DNA from: Phallusia mammillata
Lineage: Eukaryota; Chordata; Ascidiacea; Phlebobranchia; Ascidiidae
DNA length: 64,000 bases
Assembly (NCBI GenBank): GCA_003260075.1
Contig: QLIY01000712.1
Span: 16,438 to 80,437, forward strand
Reading direction: 5' to 3'
Shown here: positions 1 to 10,982 of the stretch, in pieces
Numbering within the stretch: position 1 is the first letter of the stretch
Layout of the letters: every line of letters begins with the position of its first letter
Made by a program: the position numbers and the translations under genes
The notes under the pieces: generated by a model
Seen by the model: the letters and a program-made list of their open reading frames with translations, nothing else
What the model was told of the DNA's origin: nothing
Databases searched by the model: none

Positions 1-1407
1 AAGTTAATGTCAACAGTCAACTGCTGCAGTTAATTGCAAAACAGTCACTTGTGCAATTGCAGTCTATTCAGTTTGAAATGTCTCTTGTGCGCCGCTAACG
101 GGACAATAAACGTATGCAGCAGAAAACTAAAAGTGATAGTTGGTTTTGTGTGCTGCAAATCGCAATGTGTCGTTAGATGGCGCATCACAGTCATACAACG
201 GGGGACCTAACCCATATACAGACACAAAAACTGGGATTTGTCCTCGCGAGCGCCATGAGTTCGAACTTTAGAAAAAACGCTGTTTTACTGCTTATAATTG
301 TCAACAGGAAAAAATGTTGATTACTGCTCATACTAGGTTAGGCGCATGCACGGCCCATGCATAAACATAAAAAATCCCGATCAGTTTCAAACCTCGTGGA
401 AAAGTTGATTAAAAACAAAACGTGATCAATCGGTATAAAGTGCACCGGTTGCGTTTAATAAAAAGAAACGCGGTTGGATTTCGAATTTGGAAGCATTTTG
501 TAAACGCCCACCATCGAAATATTGTCCATCCACTAACTGGTTTTGACATCTATATTTAACACGAAGTCGTTTCACTTTTTGTATTTGCAACAAAGTGATG
601 GCGTTGTTCGGACGCATGCATGGTAACGTAAAACAAAGCCGTTTTAATATAACTTTATAGCCACGTGTGCTCCACAGTTTAAATACATTTGAAAGTACAG
701 GCTGCGAGGGCCTAGACTGTAAATGTAAGTATTAATTTTATTGGTACACAAACTCTTAGACTGGCAGTAAAGGCAGATTCGCCCTACTTCATAAAAAGTT
801 TGTTTTTGTTTCATATGTTTCCTAGGATTTCGTGGTTAAAAATCACAATCTGACAAGTTAAACAATTACCTTATTGCTTTGAATTGTAGCCAAAGTGTAA
901 GAGACAGCACGCAAAAGCACCCCCCCCCCATATTTGCTATGGGTCGTATCATTTGGGTCAATGGCCGACAAACAAAAAGAGTTTATTGCAGACATGTGCG
1001 CAAAGAACGAGGATTTTGGTCATTAAACCTTGTTTTTTGTCCCCATAGTTGACAGTTTAGCAAAGGCAGGTTTTAAAAAGCGGGACAATTTTGAAAATTC
1101 AGTTTCCAAAAACTAGACACCGTGCCTTATTTTTTGTCATAATAAATTAAATGATTTTTAGTGCAGAATGCAGTCTGACTGCAAGTAGGAGTTTCGTGTT
1201 TTGTTTGTGCTTACTACAGGTAGGACAAGATGTAGCATGCATGATCAAGCAATGCAATAATGCGCTGCAACAATCTCAACATTCTCGTAGCAGCAATGCT
1301 TTTCTTGGAAACTCTATGCGAATTCACGCAAAGCTCGCCAGGTACCCAATGTGTGGAGAAAACATAGCACGAAGATTGTTGAAAAGTATACGTTTACTTT
1401 TTGGCAG
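1..1407. other. upstream flank of cytokine receptor 1, no gene assigned
   Basis: I see no supported coding exon. The signal-peptide exon of the downstream receptor should lie here and end in phase 1. A candidate starting at 1151 with a hydrophobic stretch ends at a good CAG|gtagga donor, but in phase 0, so it does not join in frame. A run of ten C at 920-929 has no recognisable duplicated flank. Confidence 0.4.
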
Positions 1408-3009
1408 AAATTACGGCAGTTCAATACAGTGTAAAGGATTTTATCATTAAGATTCAATGGAAGACTCCGGTTTGGTGGACAGACAACGGCACATACCACG
1501 TAAAATCATGGTACAGTTCATAGATTCTTTCTCTAAAACGCTTGCGTCTAAAACCGGCATTTCCTAATATTTTTAACAAAGACATATTGTTGAATTTTTA
1601 AAGCCTCCGTAGCCAAGTATTAAAGATTAAAGGCAAACAGCTTAAAATTTGTTAGCAACAATTTATGTCAGAATTTCAGGATCTTTTTACACTTGTTGTT
1701 GTATATTTTTGCAGCACGAATAAATGCGACCACTCAAATCGATGGATGACAGAAAAATGTCATCTGCACATTTACGAAGCGACAACCATCTGCACTTTGC
1801 CATACAATACACCCAGAAGTAAATTATCAGATTTAAAAACTACATTTTGTCACAACGGTAAAAAAGTAAATTCTTGTGTTACTCCCAGGGCAAATAAAAA
1901 TCAACGGTTGTTTGGCGAAAAGTGGTAACTGTCATAGGAATACTTGCGAAACGTGTACAAGCTTTTCCTACATAGACTTCATTGATGTGATAAACGAAAG
2001 TAAGCATCTGTTTGTTAAACGCATGAAAGTGTGTAACCCACACTTGTATTGTAGGCAACTTCACTGCACCAAACATTTCAGTGCCTGACTTCGGACCCAA
2101 CCACGCTACAATTTACTCTAGGCTGCCTTCTCCCAACTTCATGAAAAATAACAACCAAGTCGTTCACTCGGCAATGATAGTGGAACGTAAGATTTTAAAT
2201 CGCCAGTTTTTTTAATCGTAAAAATACTTTTTAAAACGGTGTTGCTTTGAAGGTGGAAACTTCCCCCCCCCCTTGGCAGAAATTACGGCAGTTCAATACA
2301 GTGTAAAGGATTTTATCATTGAGATTCAATGGAAGACTCCGGATTGGTGGATAGACAACGGCACATACCACGTAAAATCATGGTATATAGTTCTCAGATT
2401 CTTTCCCTAAAAACGTCTGCGTCTAAAACCGGCATTTCCAAATGTTTTTAACAAAGACACATTGTTGAATTTTTAAAGACTCCGTATAGCCAAGCATTTA
2501 TAAATAGAGGCAAACGGTTTACAATTTGTTAGCAAAAGTTGATATCCGAACTTTAGAATCTTTTTACAACCGTTGTTGCATATTTTTTCAGCACGAATAA
2601 ATGTGAATACTCGAACCGATGGATTACAGAAAAATGTCATCTGCACATTAACGAAGCGACGACCAGATGCACTTTGCCATTCAATCCAATCAGACGTAAA
2701 TTATCAGATTTAAAAAACACGTTTTGTTAAAACGGGAAAAAACTAAAACTCTTATGTTATCCCCAGGGCAAATAAAAATCAACGGTTGTTTGGCGAAAAC
2801 TGGTAACTGCCCTGGGAAGACTTGCGAAACATGTACAAGCTTTTACCACCTAGACTTCATCGATGTCATAAACGAAAGTAAGAAATCTGGTTGTTAAACA
2901 CACGAAAGTATGTAACCCACATTTGTATTATAGGCAACTTCACTGCACCAAACATTTCGGTGCCCGACTTCGGACCCAACCACGCTACAATTTACTCAAG
3001 GTTGCCTTC

Positions 3010-3095
<86 letters not shown>

Positions 3096-5118
3096 TGATA
3101 GTGGAACGTAAGATTTAAAGATTGCCAGTTTTTTAATCGTAAAAATACGTCTCAAAAGGGTTTTGTTTTTAAGATGGAAACTTCACATGTGAGACTCATC
3201 CGTTTACTGCGTATGTTAACAAAACCACGAAGATAATCGGAGTATCTTACGAGCAGGTGTTAAACACAACATTTGCAAAAGACAGTTTGAAATATAAAAT
3301 GTAAACATCTCCGTTTTTCAGCAGCTTAACGATCCGGAGGCTGGCACAATGCGATGGAAGGTAGAAAATTTGTCGCCCCCCCCCCCCCCTCATCCGTTTA
3401 CTGCGTATGTTAACAAAACCACGAAGATAATAAGAGTATCCTACGAGCAGGTGTTAAGCATGACACAGTTGCAAAAGACAGTTTGAAATATAAACTGTTA
3501 ACATCTCCGCTTTTTAGCAGCACAACGATCCGGAGGCGGGCACAATGCGATGGAAGGTAGAAAAGTTGTCACCGGGCACAGAATATTGCGTATCAGCTAC
3601 ATATCGTAGCGGGTTAGATTACGAGCCAGGCTACTCCAAAAGTTCCAGTAGGGAAGCAAGAGCGGCTTTTCACACTACGAGCCTAACGTTGCTGGACACG
3701 AAACCTGCTACTGGTACACGTAATTATGTGTTTAACATGTTTTTACTAAACAAGTTGAGATATGTTGAAAGGATCTTTGCATCCAAATTCTGAGCCAAAA
3801 TCAGCAATATTTTTCAGGAAACATGGTTAAGATGGTTGTATTAGTCACAGTTTTGGGTGTATTGATTATTGGCCTGTTGACAATCGGATTGTTTCGAGCA
3901 TTGAAGGCGATAAAAGATTTTATATACCCCCCCCCCCCTGGACACGACGCCTGCTGCAGGTACAGATATGTGTTTAACATGTTTTTACTAAACAAGTTGA
4001 GATATATTGAAAAGACTATTGAACCTAAATTCTTAGCCAAAATCAGCAACATGTCTTCAGGAAACATGGTAAAGATGGTTGTATTAGTCACAGTTTTGGG
4101 TGTATTGATTATCGCCCTGCTGACAGTTGGATTGTTTCGAGCATTGAAGGCGATTAAAGATTTCATATATGTTCCCGTCCCGGAATCACTGGTAAGACAT
4201 TTTGCTTAAAGTCTCTTGTTGTCAAGTTGTTTCCTGAATTCATAATCGGAATTTAAGGTCAAAGTCATGGACAAGGAGCCGCAGCAAAACTGGATTTATA
4301 CAGAAGAGCTTCGTAATTCAACTGACAGGTAAAAATTGACTGCTTCGTTAAGACACTCGTGTCTCACAAACTGCTACATTTAACAGGGAAAGTCTGACAG
4401 AGACAATTAATCTACAGAAACTTGTCCAAGAAACCGAAACAGGTAAGGATATACCTAACATACGTATCCAAAAATCCTTTTGGATATCCAAAAATCCAGT
4501 GTAAAATCCCGGTCTACGATTTGTATAGACTTAGTTTGAAGGTTTCGCCGGTGTATTAAGATCACAACCGGCTGTTATGCTACCAGTAGGTATTGACTTA
4601 AATCTTAAACTGCACTTTATTTATTATACGAGATATGGTTCTTATCAACCATCTGGAAGATATCTGTGTTGTGAGTGTTGACAACCGGTAGCTCAAACAA
4701 TATGTATGTCAAATTTTGGTTACAGCTTGTCGTAAAACTCATACCGACTTTACGACAACGTTTGCTTTAATTAAAGATACAGCGCTAAGATGTAGAGATG
4801 GTTCCACATGTTTATAAAAACTATACAATTTTAACAGAAAAAGTGGTCGTTGAACCGGACCATAGCATTTCTCGGTCCTCTTCGGTAAGCTATATTCGAA
4901 GAAGGGTGGGGAGCGAGGAAACAGAAGATTTATTTTCGGCGGATTTCGTAACAAACCGTTCCGTAACGGATCACCACCAGGAAACATCGCTTTTAAGCAC
5001 ACGAACAGAAGAAGAAAGGACTTCGTTGACAGGCTCCCACCATATGGCAACATACGATAGTGAACATTCGGAGCTTACAGACGACCTACCCTTGCCGGGT
5101 CAATATATTTCCAAATAA
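1408..5118 (+). CDS. class II cytokine receptor 1 (CRF2/CRFB-like), N-terminus missing, haplotype-duplicated exons
   Basis: Single-pass receptor with two fibronectin-III domains of the class II (interferon/IL-10/tissue factor) type. Composite exons: 1408-1510, 1715-1818, 1889-1999, 2055-2186 (domain 1 and start of domain 2), 3174-3256, 3518-3713 (domain 2, with LSPGTEYCVSATYRS), 4061-4191 (TM, then PVPESL), 4258-4328, 4387-4442 and 4796-5118 (tail and stop). Phases agree throughout, giving about 436 residues without the signal peptide. Domain 1 shows the family pattern IQWKTP, NGTYHV and later RWMTEKCHL with CTLP. PVPESLVKVMD just inside the membrane resembles a JAK-binding box 1. The tail carries several tyrosines (NYTIL, SYIRR, TYDSEHSEL, GQYIS). 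Exons from 1408 to 2186 recur at 2276-3010, and the domain 2 and TM exons also occur twice, each time across a poly-C tract. I read this as one gene in two unmerged alleles. Subfamily and ligand are unknown. Confidence 0.8.
2263..2272. other. poly-C junction restarting receptor 1 exons
   Basis: Ten C interrupt an exon after GGAAACTTC. The following bases restart at the acceptor of the first domain exon, duplicating sequence from about 1400. The uninterrupted version of the broken exon is at 3174. Confidence 0.85.
3011..3095. other. 85-base poly-C tract inside a receptor exon
   Basis: The second copy of the domain 2 entry exon runs into 85 consecutive C, then resumes at TGATAGTGGAACGTAAG. The first copy (2055-2186) has ordinary sequence there, encoding about 14 residues (NFMKNNNQVV and neighbours). 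Translation through the tract gives an artificial polyproline. Confidence 0.85.
3376..3389. other. poly-C junction within receptor domain 2
   Basis: Fourteen C replace the continuation of an exon seen intact at 3518-3713. The sequence then restarts at TCATCCGTTTACTGCG, a copy of about 3197. Confidence 0.85.
3927..3938. other. poly-C junction after first TM exon copy
   Basis: Twelve C follow TATATA in the first TM exon copy (about 3822-3926), and upstream sequence then repeats. The full TM exon with its donor site is the copy at 4061-4191. Confidence 0.85.
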
Positions 5119-5470
5119 CGGTTAAGTTAGTGAAAAATCCAATGAATAATGTATGTTGCATTAGATTTTTTATTGAACATCAGAGACTTTCGAATTGACA
5201 TTTCCAAAGATGTACATATATGTGTTCATTGTAGTACAATTTCGTTCTCATGCTGCTTGTCTGTAGTCGTATCATGCATTTTTGTGTGTGGTCACACCAT
5301 GCGTTTTTGCCACACGATAAATACACCAATAGATCATTAGTTGCGCAAAAAACAATCGTGGTAATAAAAAAACTGAGAAAATAGGTAAAGCGTACAACAC
5401 AGATGCCGACCTCTTTATATGATGGATGTATACGGTTAAGTGCAAGAATATATATTTCGTTTCATGGTTG
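5119..5470. other. convergent 3' intergenic region
   Basis: Gap between the stop codons of receptor 1 (+) and the MINDY-4B homologue (-). AT-rich, presumed 3' UTRs. No coding or RNA feature is seen. Confidence 0.5.
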
Positions 5471-8400
5471 TTAGTAATACGGCGATTCCCCGTTCCAGTC
5501 AACATCGGCTCCAGGCCATTTTGTAAAGAGACAAAGCTCAAGTGAAGGTTGCTTCTTTTCGATTTCCTCCTCGTCATCCCAGATTGTAACCTGACGATCA
5601 GGGTTCGTCACACAGTCGGCGCGTGTACGGGTGTCTATAAAACGGATGTTGGGTTGTGAAAAACACACACACACACACACACAACGGATTCCTTAAATTT
5701 TAGGCGTTAAAACGAAGTGTGTGTAAAGAAGTGACATTTTTGTATTTGTGAGTGCTTTGTTTTAAAAAGCAACAAAACATGTGAGAAACACTATACACGG
5801 ACTTGAAGAGTAATTTAATCATAAACAAATGACATAAAGAGTAATTATGTTTATTATTAAAATGAAACATGTATTTTTTGAAAAAACAAAAATAATTTAC
5901 TAAATCTTCCTAAAAATTGTCTATTATCTAAAATTGTCTGATAGTCATGAAGTTGGTGTCCTTGTTATTTATAATTTAACTGCCTCAGGTGAATCCTAGC
6001 ACATTGTGTCTCACCTAAAGTAAGTATGGTCTCGTCCTGCTGAGTAAAATGTCCGTTAAAATAATGCAGAGAGAAATATCGCTCGGTTTTCCAATCTGTC
6101 ACCAGATCACGGGCAGTACAAAAAATTATTCCGAACGTGCCGTTGACCTGTGTCATCCAAATAGGAAAGGAAGGAGTTTTGAGCATGCTCCCAACCTGTG
6201 GGAAAGTATGAAAACAATCAAACTATATTTAACACACGTTATACCAAATATGTTTTGGCTAAATGTGAAACTTTGGAAACTAAACTCTTTTGATAAAATA
6301 TTGTAAATCATTAACGTTACAATGAAAACGATTGCGTTATGTCACTACTAACAAACATGTTGGGGAATACATTCATCATCATAAAAATGCATTTACATTT
6401 ACTCTTGTGTAAACAAATTGAATAAATTCATCTAGAATTAGCAAATGTACTAGGCGTTGAACAACATGTTCAAATCAATAAGATATGTGTAAAATGTTTT
6501 AAACCGATCACATTTGTGTGTGGAATAATGACGTATTGATTGAAATCTCCAAACACTATATTTTGAATAACTTGAGGCTTTCAGGCGACATGAAGTCTAT
6601 TTCGCTGATGGGTTTATGTGTCAACCAATAGTTTAGTGTAAATCTCACGGCACTTTGCAAACAACGTTAAGTAGACACATAAATTTCTTTTGAGAAAGTA
6701 AAAAGGTTAAGTGTCAGAAGATGTTGTAAAAATAAATGCCACTTTCTTCGTTAACTCCTTTTTATGAGGCTAGTCACAAAAAGATATGTGTCTTGGTGAC
6801 CTAATAAAACTACATGAAAACATTTCCTAAAAAAATAATTTGAGTTGGCAGTTCAAGAAATATTTTTAGGCGATCAGGTGGTAACATTTTTTCACCTCCG
6901 TGCGTCTTTTCTCGTGCTCCTGTTTGTTAAAGTACAAAAATCCGATATCGCTTCTGCCTCTGATTCCAGGCAAAGGATGCTCAAGAGGCTTTCCTTTGTT
7001 GTCTGTTCTTATCACGCCGTTATGAAGATAGGGAGCCGCGTTGCCGGTCAGCACAAGATTGACCAGAGCCTGTAACAGTTAAATACCGTCATACAAAATT
7101 TGGACTGTCATTTAATCAGTTGTTTGTACACTGTCGTAGTTTCCTTTAGCGCAGTGGTCGGCAACCACCGGTCCGCGGCCCGGTACCGGTCCGTATAATT
7201 TTTCAGGTTAAATGCTATAAAACATTTTGCCTATGTATCCCGGGGATGATAAACTAGTTTAAGCGTTTTTATTGCTAAATATTTGTAGTTTTTTAAAGAC
7301 CGGTCCGCGATAAAATTTCACTTTCAAAAACGGTCCGCAGTGCAAAAAAGGTTGCCGACCCCTGCTTTAGCGAAAATGCTTGGAAATTTTTACCTTTAAA
7401 CTTGAAAAACGCAATGTTGTTGCGGCAGAAAGTTTACCGAAAATTGCCAAATAAATCGATTCCTAATTAACCAGATACAAGGAGATTTGATGGTAGCTTT
7501 ATGAAGATAGTGTTGTTGCCAAGCATATTTTATACACTTTCCCTTTTGCTTAACCGGCAGTTGTACATAACCCTTTTGACATATCGAAGTCTCATTCGGG
7601 GTGCCTTCATCGGGCACGCACTACCCAACACAGTCGTTCTTATGGCATCATCAGGTGTTGGCTAGTGTCATTACCCTGATGTAAGTTCACATACAATAGT
7701 TTGTCATTTGACGACACAATGGTACACTTATACTCAATGCCGGCATTGCAAAGTTTAGTGATTTGTTATATAGGAACTTGCCTGTGTAGATCGAGCGTTT
7801 TCGGTTAACAAGGCGTCCTGCCTTCGTCCCATGTCTTTCTTTATAACCTCGCAAGTTCGCGAAAGCACCATACTGTACAGTAACAGCACACCTCCAGGGT
7901 AGGCGCGATTGCAAAACTGTTGACAAAAAAGTTCTCGTATAATTGCAAATTGCATTGAACCACAAAGCACAAAACACTCGCTTACATAGTGAACATTTCG
8001 ACGCATAAACTTCCGAAGTTCGGATTTTGAATGCATCGTGTACAACCACAGCTGTTGATATACGATTCAGAGTTAGATACAATATGTTAGAAGGGGGGAT
8101 GTTTTTTTACAACAAACCTTTTCCGTAAAGCCATCGGCGACAAAATAACCTTTCGTTTTAAAGCAAGGTTCTTGGCCAACTAGGGTGACGACCACGTGAC
8201 GTTTATTCTCACCACCATTCCCGCTGTTTTCCTTTTGTTTATTCAGAGGAGTGGCACATTTCCATATGATGTCAACGAACGCGTCAACCGTAGCGTTTTC
8301 CTGCCCCACTGCCGACGGTTTAGGAGAACTTTAAACAAACAGGTAATACTAAATTGAGATAAAAATCAACACGCCGTAGGCATTGGATTCTTGCGGTAGA

Positions 8401-9625
8401 AAACAAACAGTTTATTTGGTTATTGACGTTTCTGTGAACAAACACTAATATAAAGTCGAATGCAAGATTTCAGTACGCCAGGCCTATTGAAGACGTTGCA
8501 CCGAATTAGCCGGTCACTATGTCTGCACCGACGCTTCGGGGCTGATCCCAGCTATTGATCTATGTCTGAACCGAATACAAGATTAAACTAAGCTAGCTTG
8601 ACAACAGGTAAGGTGTAAAACAACGTACGACTTTCCGAAGTAAGCAGATGATTCCTCAGAGATTTGCTCTGACGAGAAGAGCAGACTCTTCAACACATAA
8701 CCTTGTACTCCAAGAGTCAACGCACGAGGACCAGGCTGTGAACAAAACAAGTGTTATGCTCACTGTTTAAGTATGTTTCTTGTTCACAGAAACACAAGCA
8801 ATAAATTTGAATAAAGTGTTATTCAGCTAGCCAATCCTCGAAACAATAAAATTAAGGGAACATCTTTAACATCTTTTTTATTGCATCAAGACACTCATCA
8901 ATATATCTACCACAAAGTTGTAAACGGGAGCATAATTAAGGATCCGAACTTGAAGGTTAAAAAAATACAAAAACCCGACCCGAAATGAAATCATGACAAA
9001 AAATGTGGCATAATCAAATCAGGCCAGAACCAAGCCCTTGGTATTTAAACTCGATCCCACCTACACTTACCGAAGAAGCATCCAACCCATATGGGATCTT
9101 TGATTTGGGTTCGCGAAATGCGAAGTGGAATTTCTTCCAGTCCGTGGTGAAAGATTGTGTAGCATAGCCAAGAACGACAGCTCGTAAGTTCTGCGCCACA
9201 CGAAACATAGGTAAACAATGCGGTAAGTTAAGAAACACAATCTGTACCTACACGAGCTGTGGCAAGCTCCACAGGAAAACCAACGATACGGGTTTGTGTT
9301 TGAGGTCCTTTCAACGGCACTTTAAAATCGTCAGTATTCCGTTTTGGCACTGTAATTGTCGGCGGCTGCGTGTGTAGATAAACAGTAATTTAGTACTATT
9401 ACATGCCTGGTTTATAAACAAAACATTTGCTCACCGGTGACTGAACACGGGGAAGGTTAAATCTGCAAAGAAATTGCAAACGTTAAGGAGGATTTACTGA
9501 GTGAAAAACACAGGTTACTTTACTTACCCATCGTCGAAAAAATTGGCTAACTTTGCTAAATTCCGACTCTGATTCTTGTTTGCTCTTTGCACTGAAAGCG
9601 GCTCTTTCCTCTGCATCATAAACTA
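5471..9625 (-). CDS. MINDY4B: MINDY-4B-like inactive ubiquitin carboxyl-terminal hydrolase homologue
   Basis: Member of the MINDY (FAM188) family, whose active members trim Lys48-linked polyubiquitin. Exons from 5' to 3': 9625-9528 (start uncertain), 9462-9435, 9365-9252, 9190-9071, 8735-8629, 8328-8118, 8051-7782, 7069-6896, 6195-6015, 5634-5471. Family landmarks: LRAVVLGYAT with DWKKFHF, GGVLLLYSMVLSRT, ALVNLVLTGNA, RSDIGFL, LKTPSFPIW, DWKTERYFSLHYF and the C-terminal LELCLFTKWPGADVDWNG. The active MINDY-4 motif VQNKGGPCG aligns with DASSPGPRA, so catalytic Cys becomes Arg and the oxyanion Gln becomes Ala. The catalytic His (SESHFS) aligns with VNGTFG, so His becomes Thr. It should therefore be a non-catalytic ubiquitin-binding or scaffold protein, like human MINDY-4B. 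The intron leaving 7782 uses a GC donor. The N-terminus may extend to about 10.08 kb, where a duplicated segment lies. Confidence 0.82.
5663..5683. repeat. (CA)n microsatellite
   Basis: About ten CA units in the last intron of the MINDY-4B homologue, just upstream of its final acceptor on the minus strand. Confidence 0.9.
7152..7364. mobile_element. hAT-type MITE
   Basis: 213-bp element with terminal inverted repeats CAGTGGTCGGCAACC and GGTTGCCGACCCCTG. Perfect 8-bp target-site duplication CTTTAGCG at 7144-7151 and 7365-7372. No transposase; lies in a MINDY-4B intron. Confidence 0.93.
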
Positions 9626-10982
9626 TACATGTGCAATGCAACTGATTTAAGCAGGAAAAATAAAACAAACTACTGAATCATTAAAAGACTGGCAACTCAG
9701 GTAAGGTACAAGTAAAGCAAGCTGTTATGTATCCGATAAATTTATATCAAACTCAGCAGCATATGTATAAGTGCTCAACTAAGTGGGCCCGAGAGCAAGT
9801 CAATATTTATCTTAACACAATGTTTCGTCGTGGTTCGCTGCGCCGACCTTCCCGACCCCAAGTATTGTTACATCACGAAACCCGATCAGGCTTCTATTGT
9901 TAGCGCGAAACATTCGCTCAAGTAAAGTCATGATTTATTGCCAACACAGGCGACATTGTTCAATGCGCCAAAAAGGGCGTTAAAAACTCCCCCCCCCCCG
10001 ACCCCAAGTATTGTTACATCACGAAACCCGATCAGGCTTCTATTGTCAGCGCGAAACATTCGCTCAAGTAAAGTCATGATTTATTGTCAACACAGGCGAC
10101 ATTGTTCAATGCGCCAAAAAGGGCGGTGAAAACCACAACCAAACCAATGATGCGACTTGCTTCATGTCAGTCGGCCAAACCGATTAGCTATGTGACGAAG
10201 TTTTTAAGTTAATGACGTTACGTAAACCCAAGCACACTCAACCCTCAGTAACAGGTTTTACACATTTCGAAAAAGTAATAGAATTGGTAACAAGTGTACC
10301 GTAACGCAGTAAAAATAAATTTAGGATCATGGTTGAAAGCGGAGCTTTATACCACAGCATGAAGTAAACCAACTATCCAATACAGCTTATTTGAATATTA
10401 AATAGTGCAAAAGATGAAAAACATTAGGAAAATAAGACGAAAATTCGATTAGAAGAATAAAATACGTGTTAATGGCCCTGCCAAATCACACAGCACCAAT
10501 AAATACGTAAAACAAGTTATTTGGGGTTTGTTTTTAGGTGATTTCGACTTAATTCTTTATCTGACTTAGCGAGGTACACAAATATGTTTCGGGAAAAACA
10601 GACAGCTTGAAAAACGTTGCACGAAAAAAACACAATGGAAAGTAAACGGTTATGGAAAATTTAAGTGCGATGCAAAGATGTTGTTTCGAGTACGATACAG
10701 AGGTTAAAAATCTGCTGTAGCTTCACCGACCAGTGGAAACAATTGGTGCACACAGTTGTAAGTTTGCAAGGCATATATAATAAAGTTCTCATTAAAAAAT
10801 GCATGATTTGTCAGGAAAAAGTTCACATTTCATATGAGGAGCGATACAGCTACAAAATAGCGAAATTAACTTAACGTTCTCGATATAATAGGTACAAGAA
10901 CAGTGGCAAAAAACATTGATAAATAAAAAAGAAAAGAGCAAGACGAGCCATGTACTGCATATATCGAAATAACCAACGCAGT
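9626..10982. other. region between CHPF-like and MINDY-4B-like genes
   Basis: Probably holds the promoter and 5' exon(s) of the MINDY-4B homologue. A candidate first coding exon on the minus strand begins near 10080 with MTLLERMFRADN. The segment at about 9849-9988 recurs at about 10000-10130 across an 11-base poly-C. No other gene is supported; the ORF near 10.7 kb resembles nothing I know. Confidence 0.4.
9989..9999. other. poly-C junction with direct copy
   Basis: Eleven C after TTAAAAACT. The sequence then restarts at GACCCCAAGTATTG, copying about 9853 onward. Confidence 0.85.

Noticed and set aside
1151-1450. ORF with a hydrophobic start as signal peptide of receptor 1
   Set aside because: Its donor is phase 0, while the next receptor exon and the homologous signal exon of receptor 2 require phase 1.
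1408-3010. Tandem duplication of receptor domains as a multi-domain receptor
   Set aside because: The copies are near-identical down to introns and restart at a poly-C; a single D1-D2 receptor in two allelic copies explains it better.
2891-3118. Polyproline ORFs through the long C run
   Set aside because: They exist only because of the 85-base C tract; the other allele has normal coding sequence at that place.
7687-8082. Long minus-strand ORF of 131 codons
   Set aside because: Shadow frame of the MINDY-4B exon 8051-7782, which is supported by homology in a different frame.
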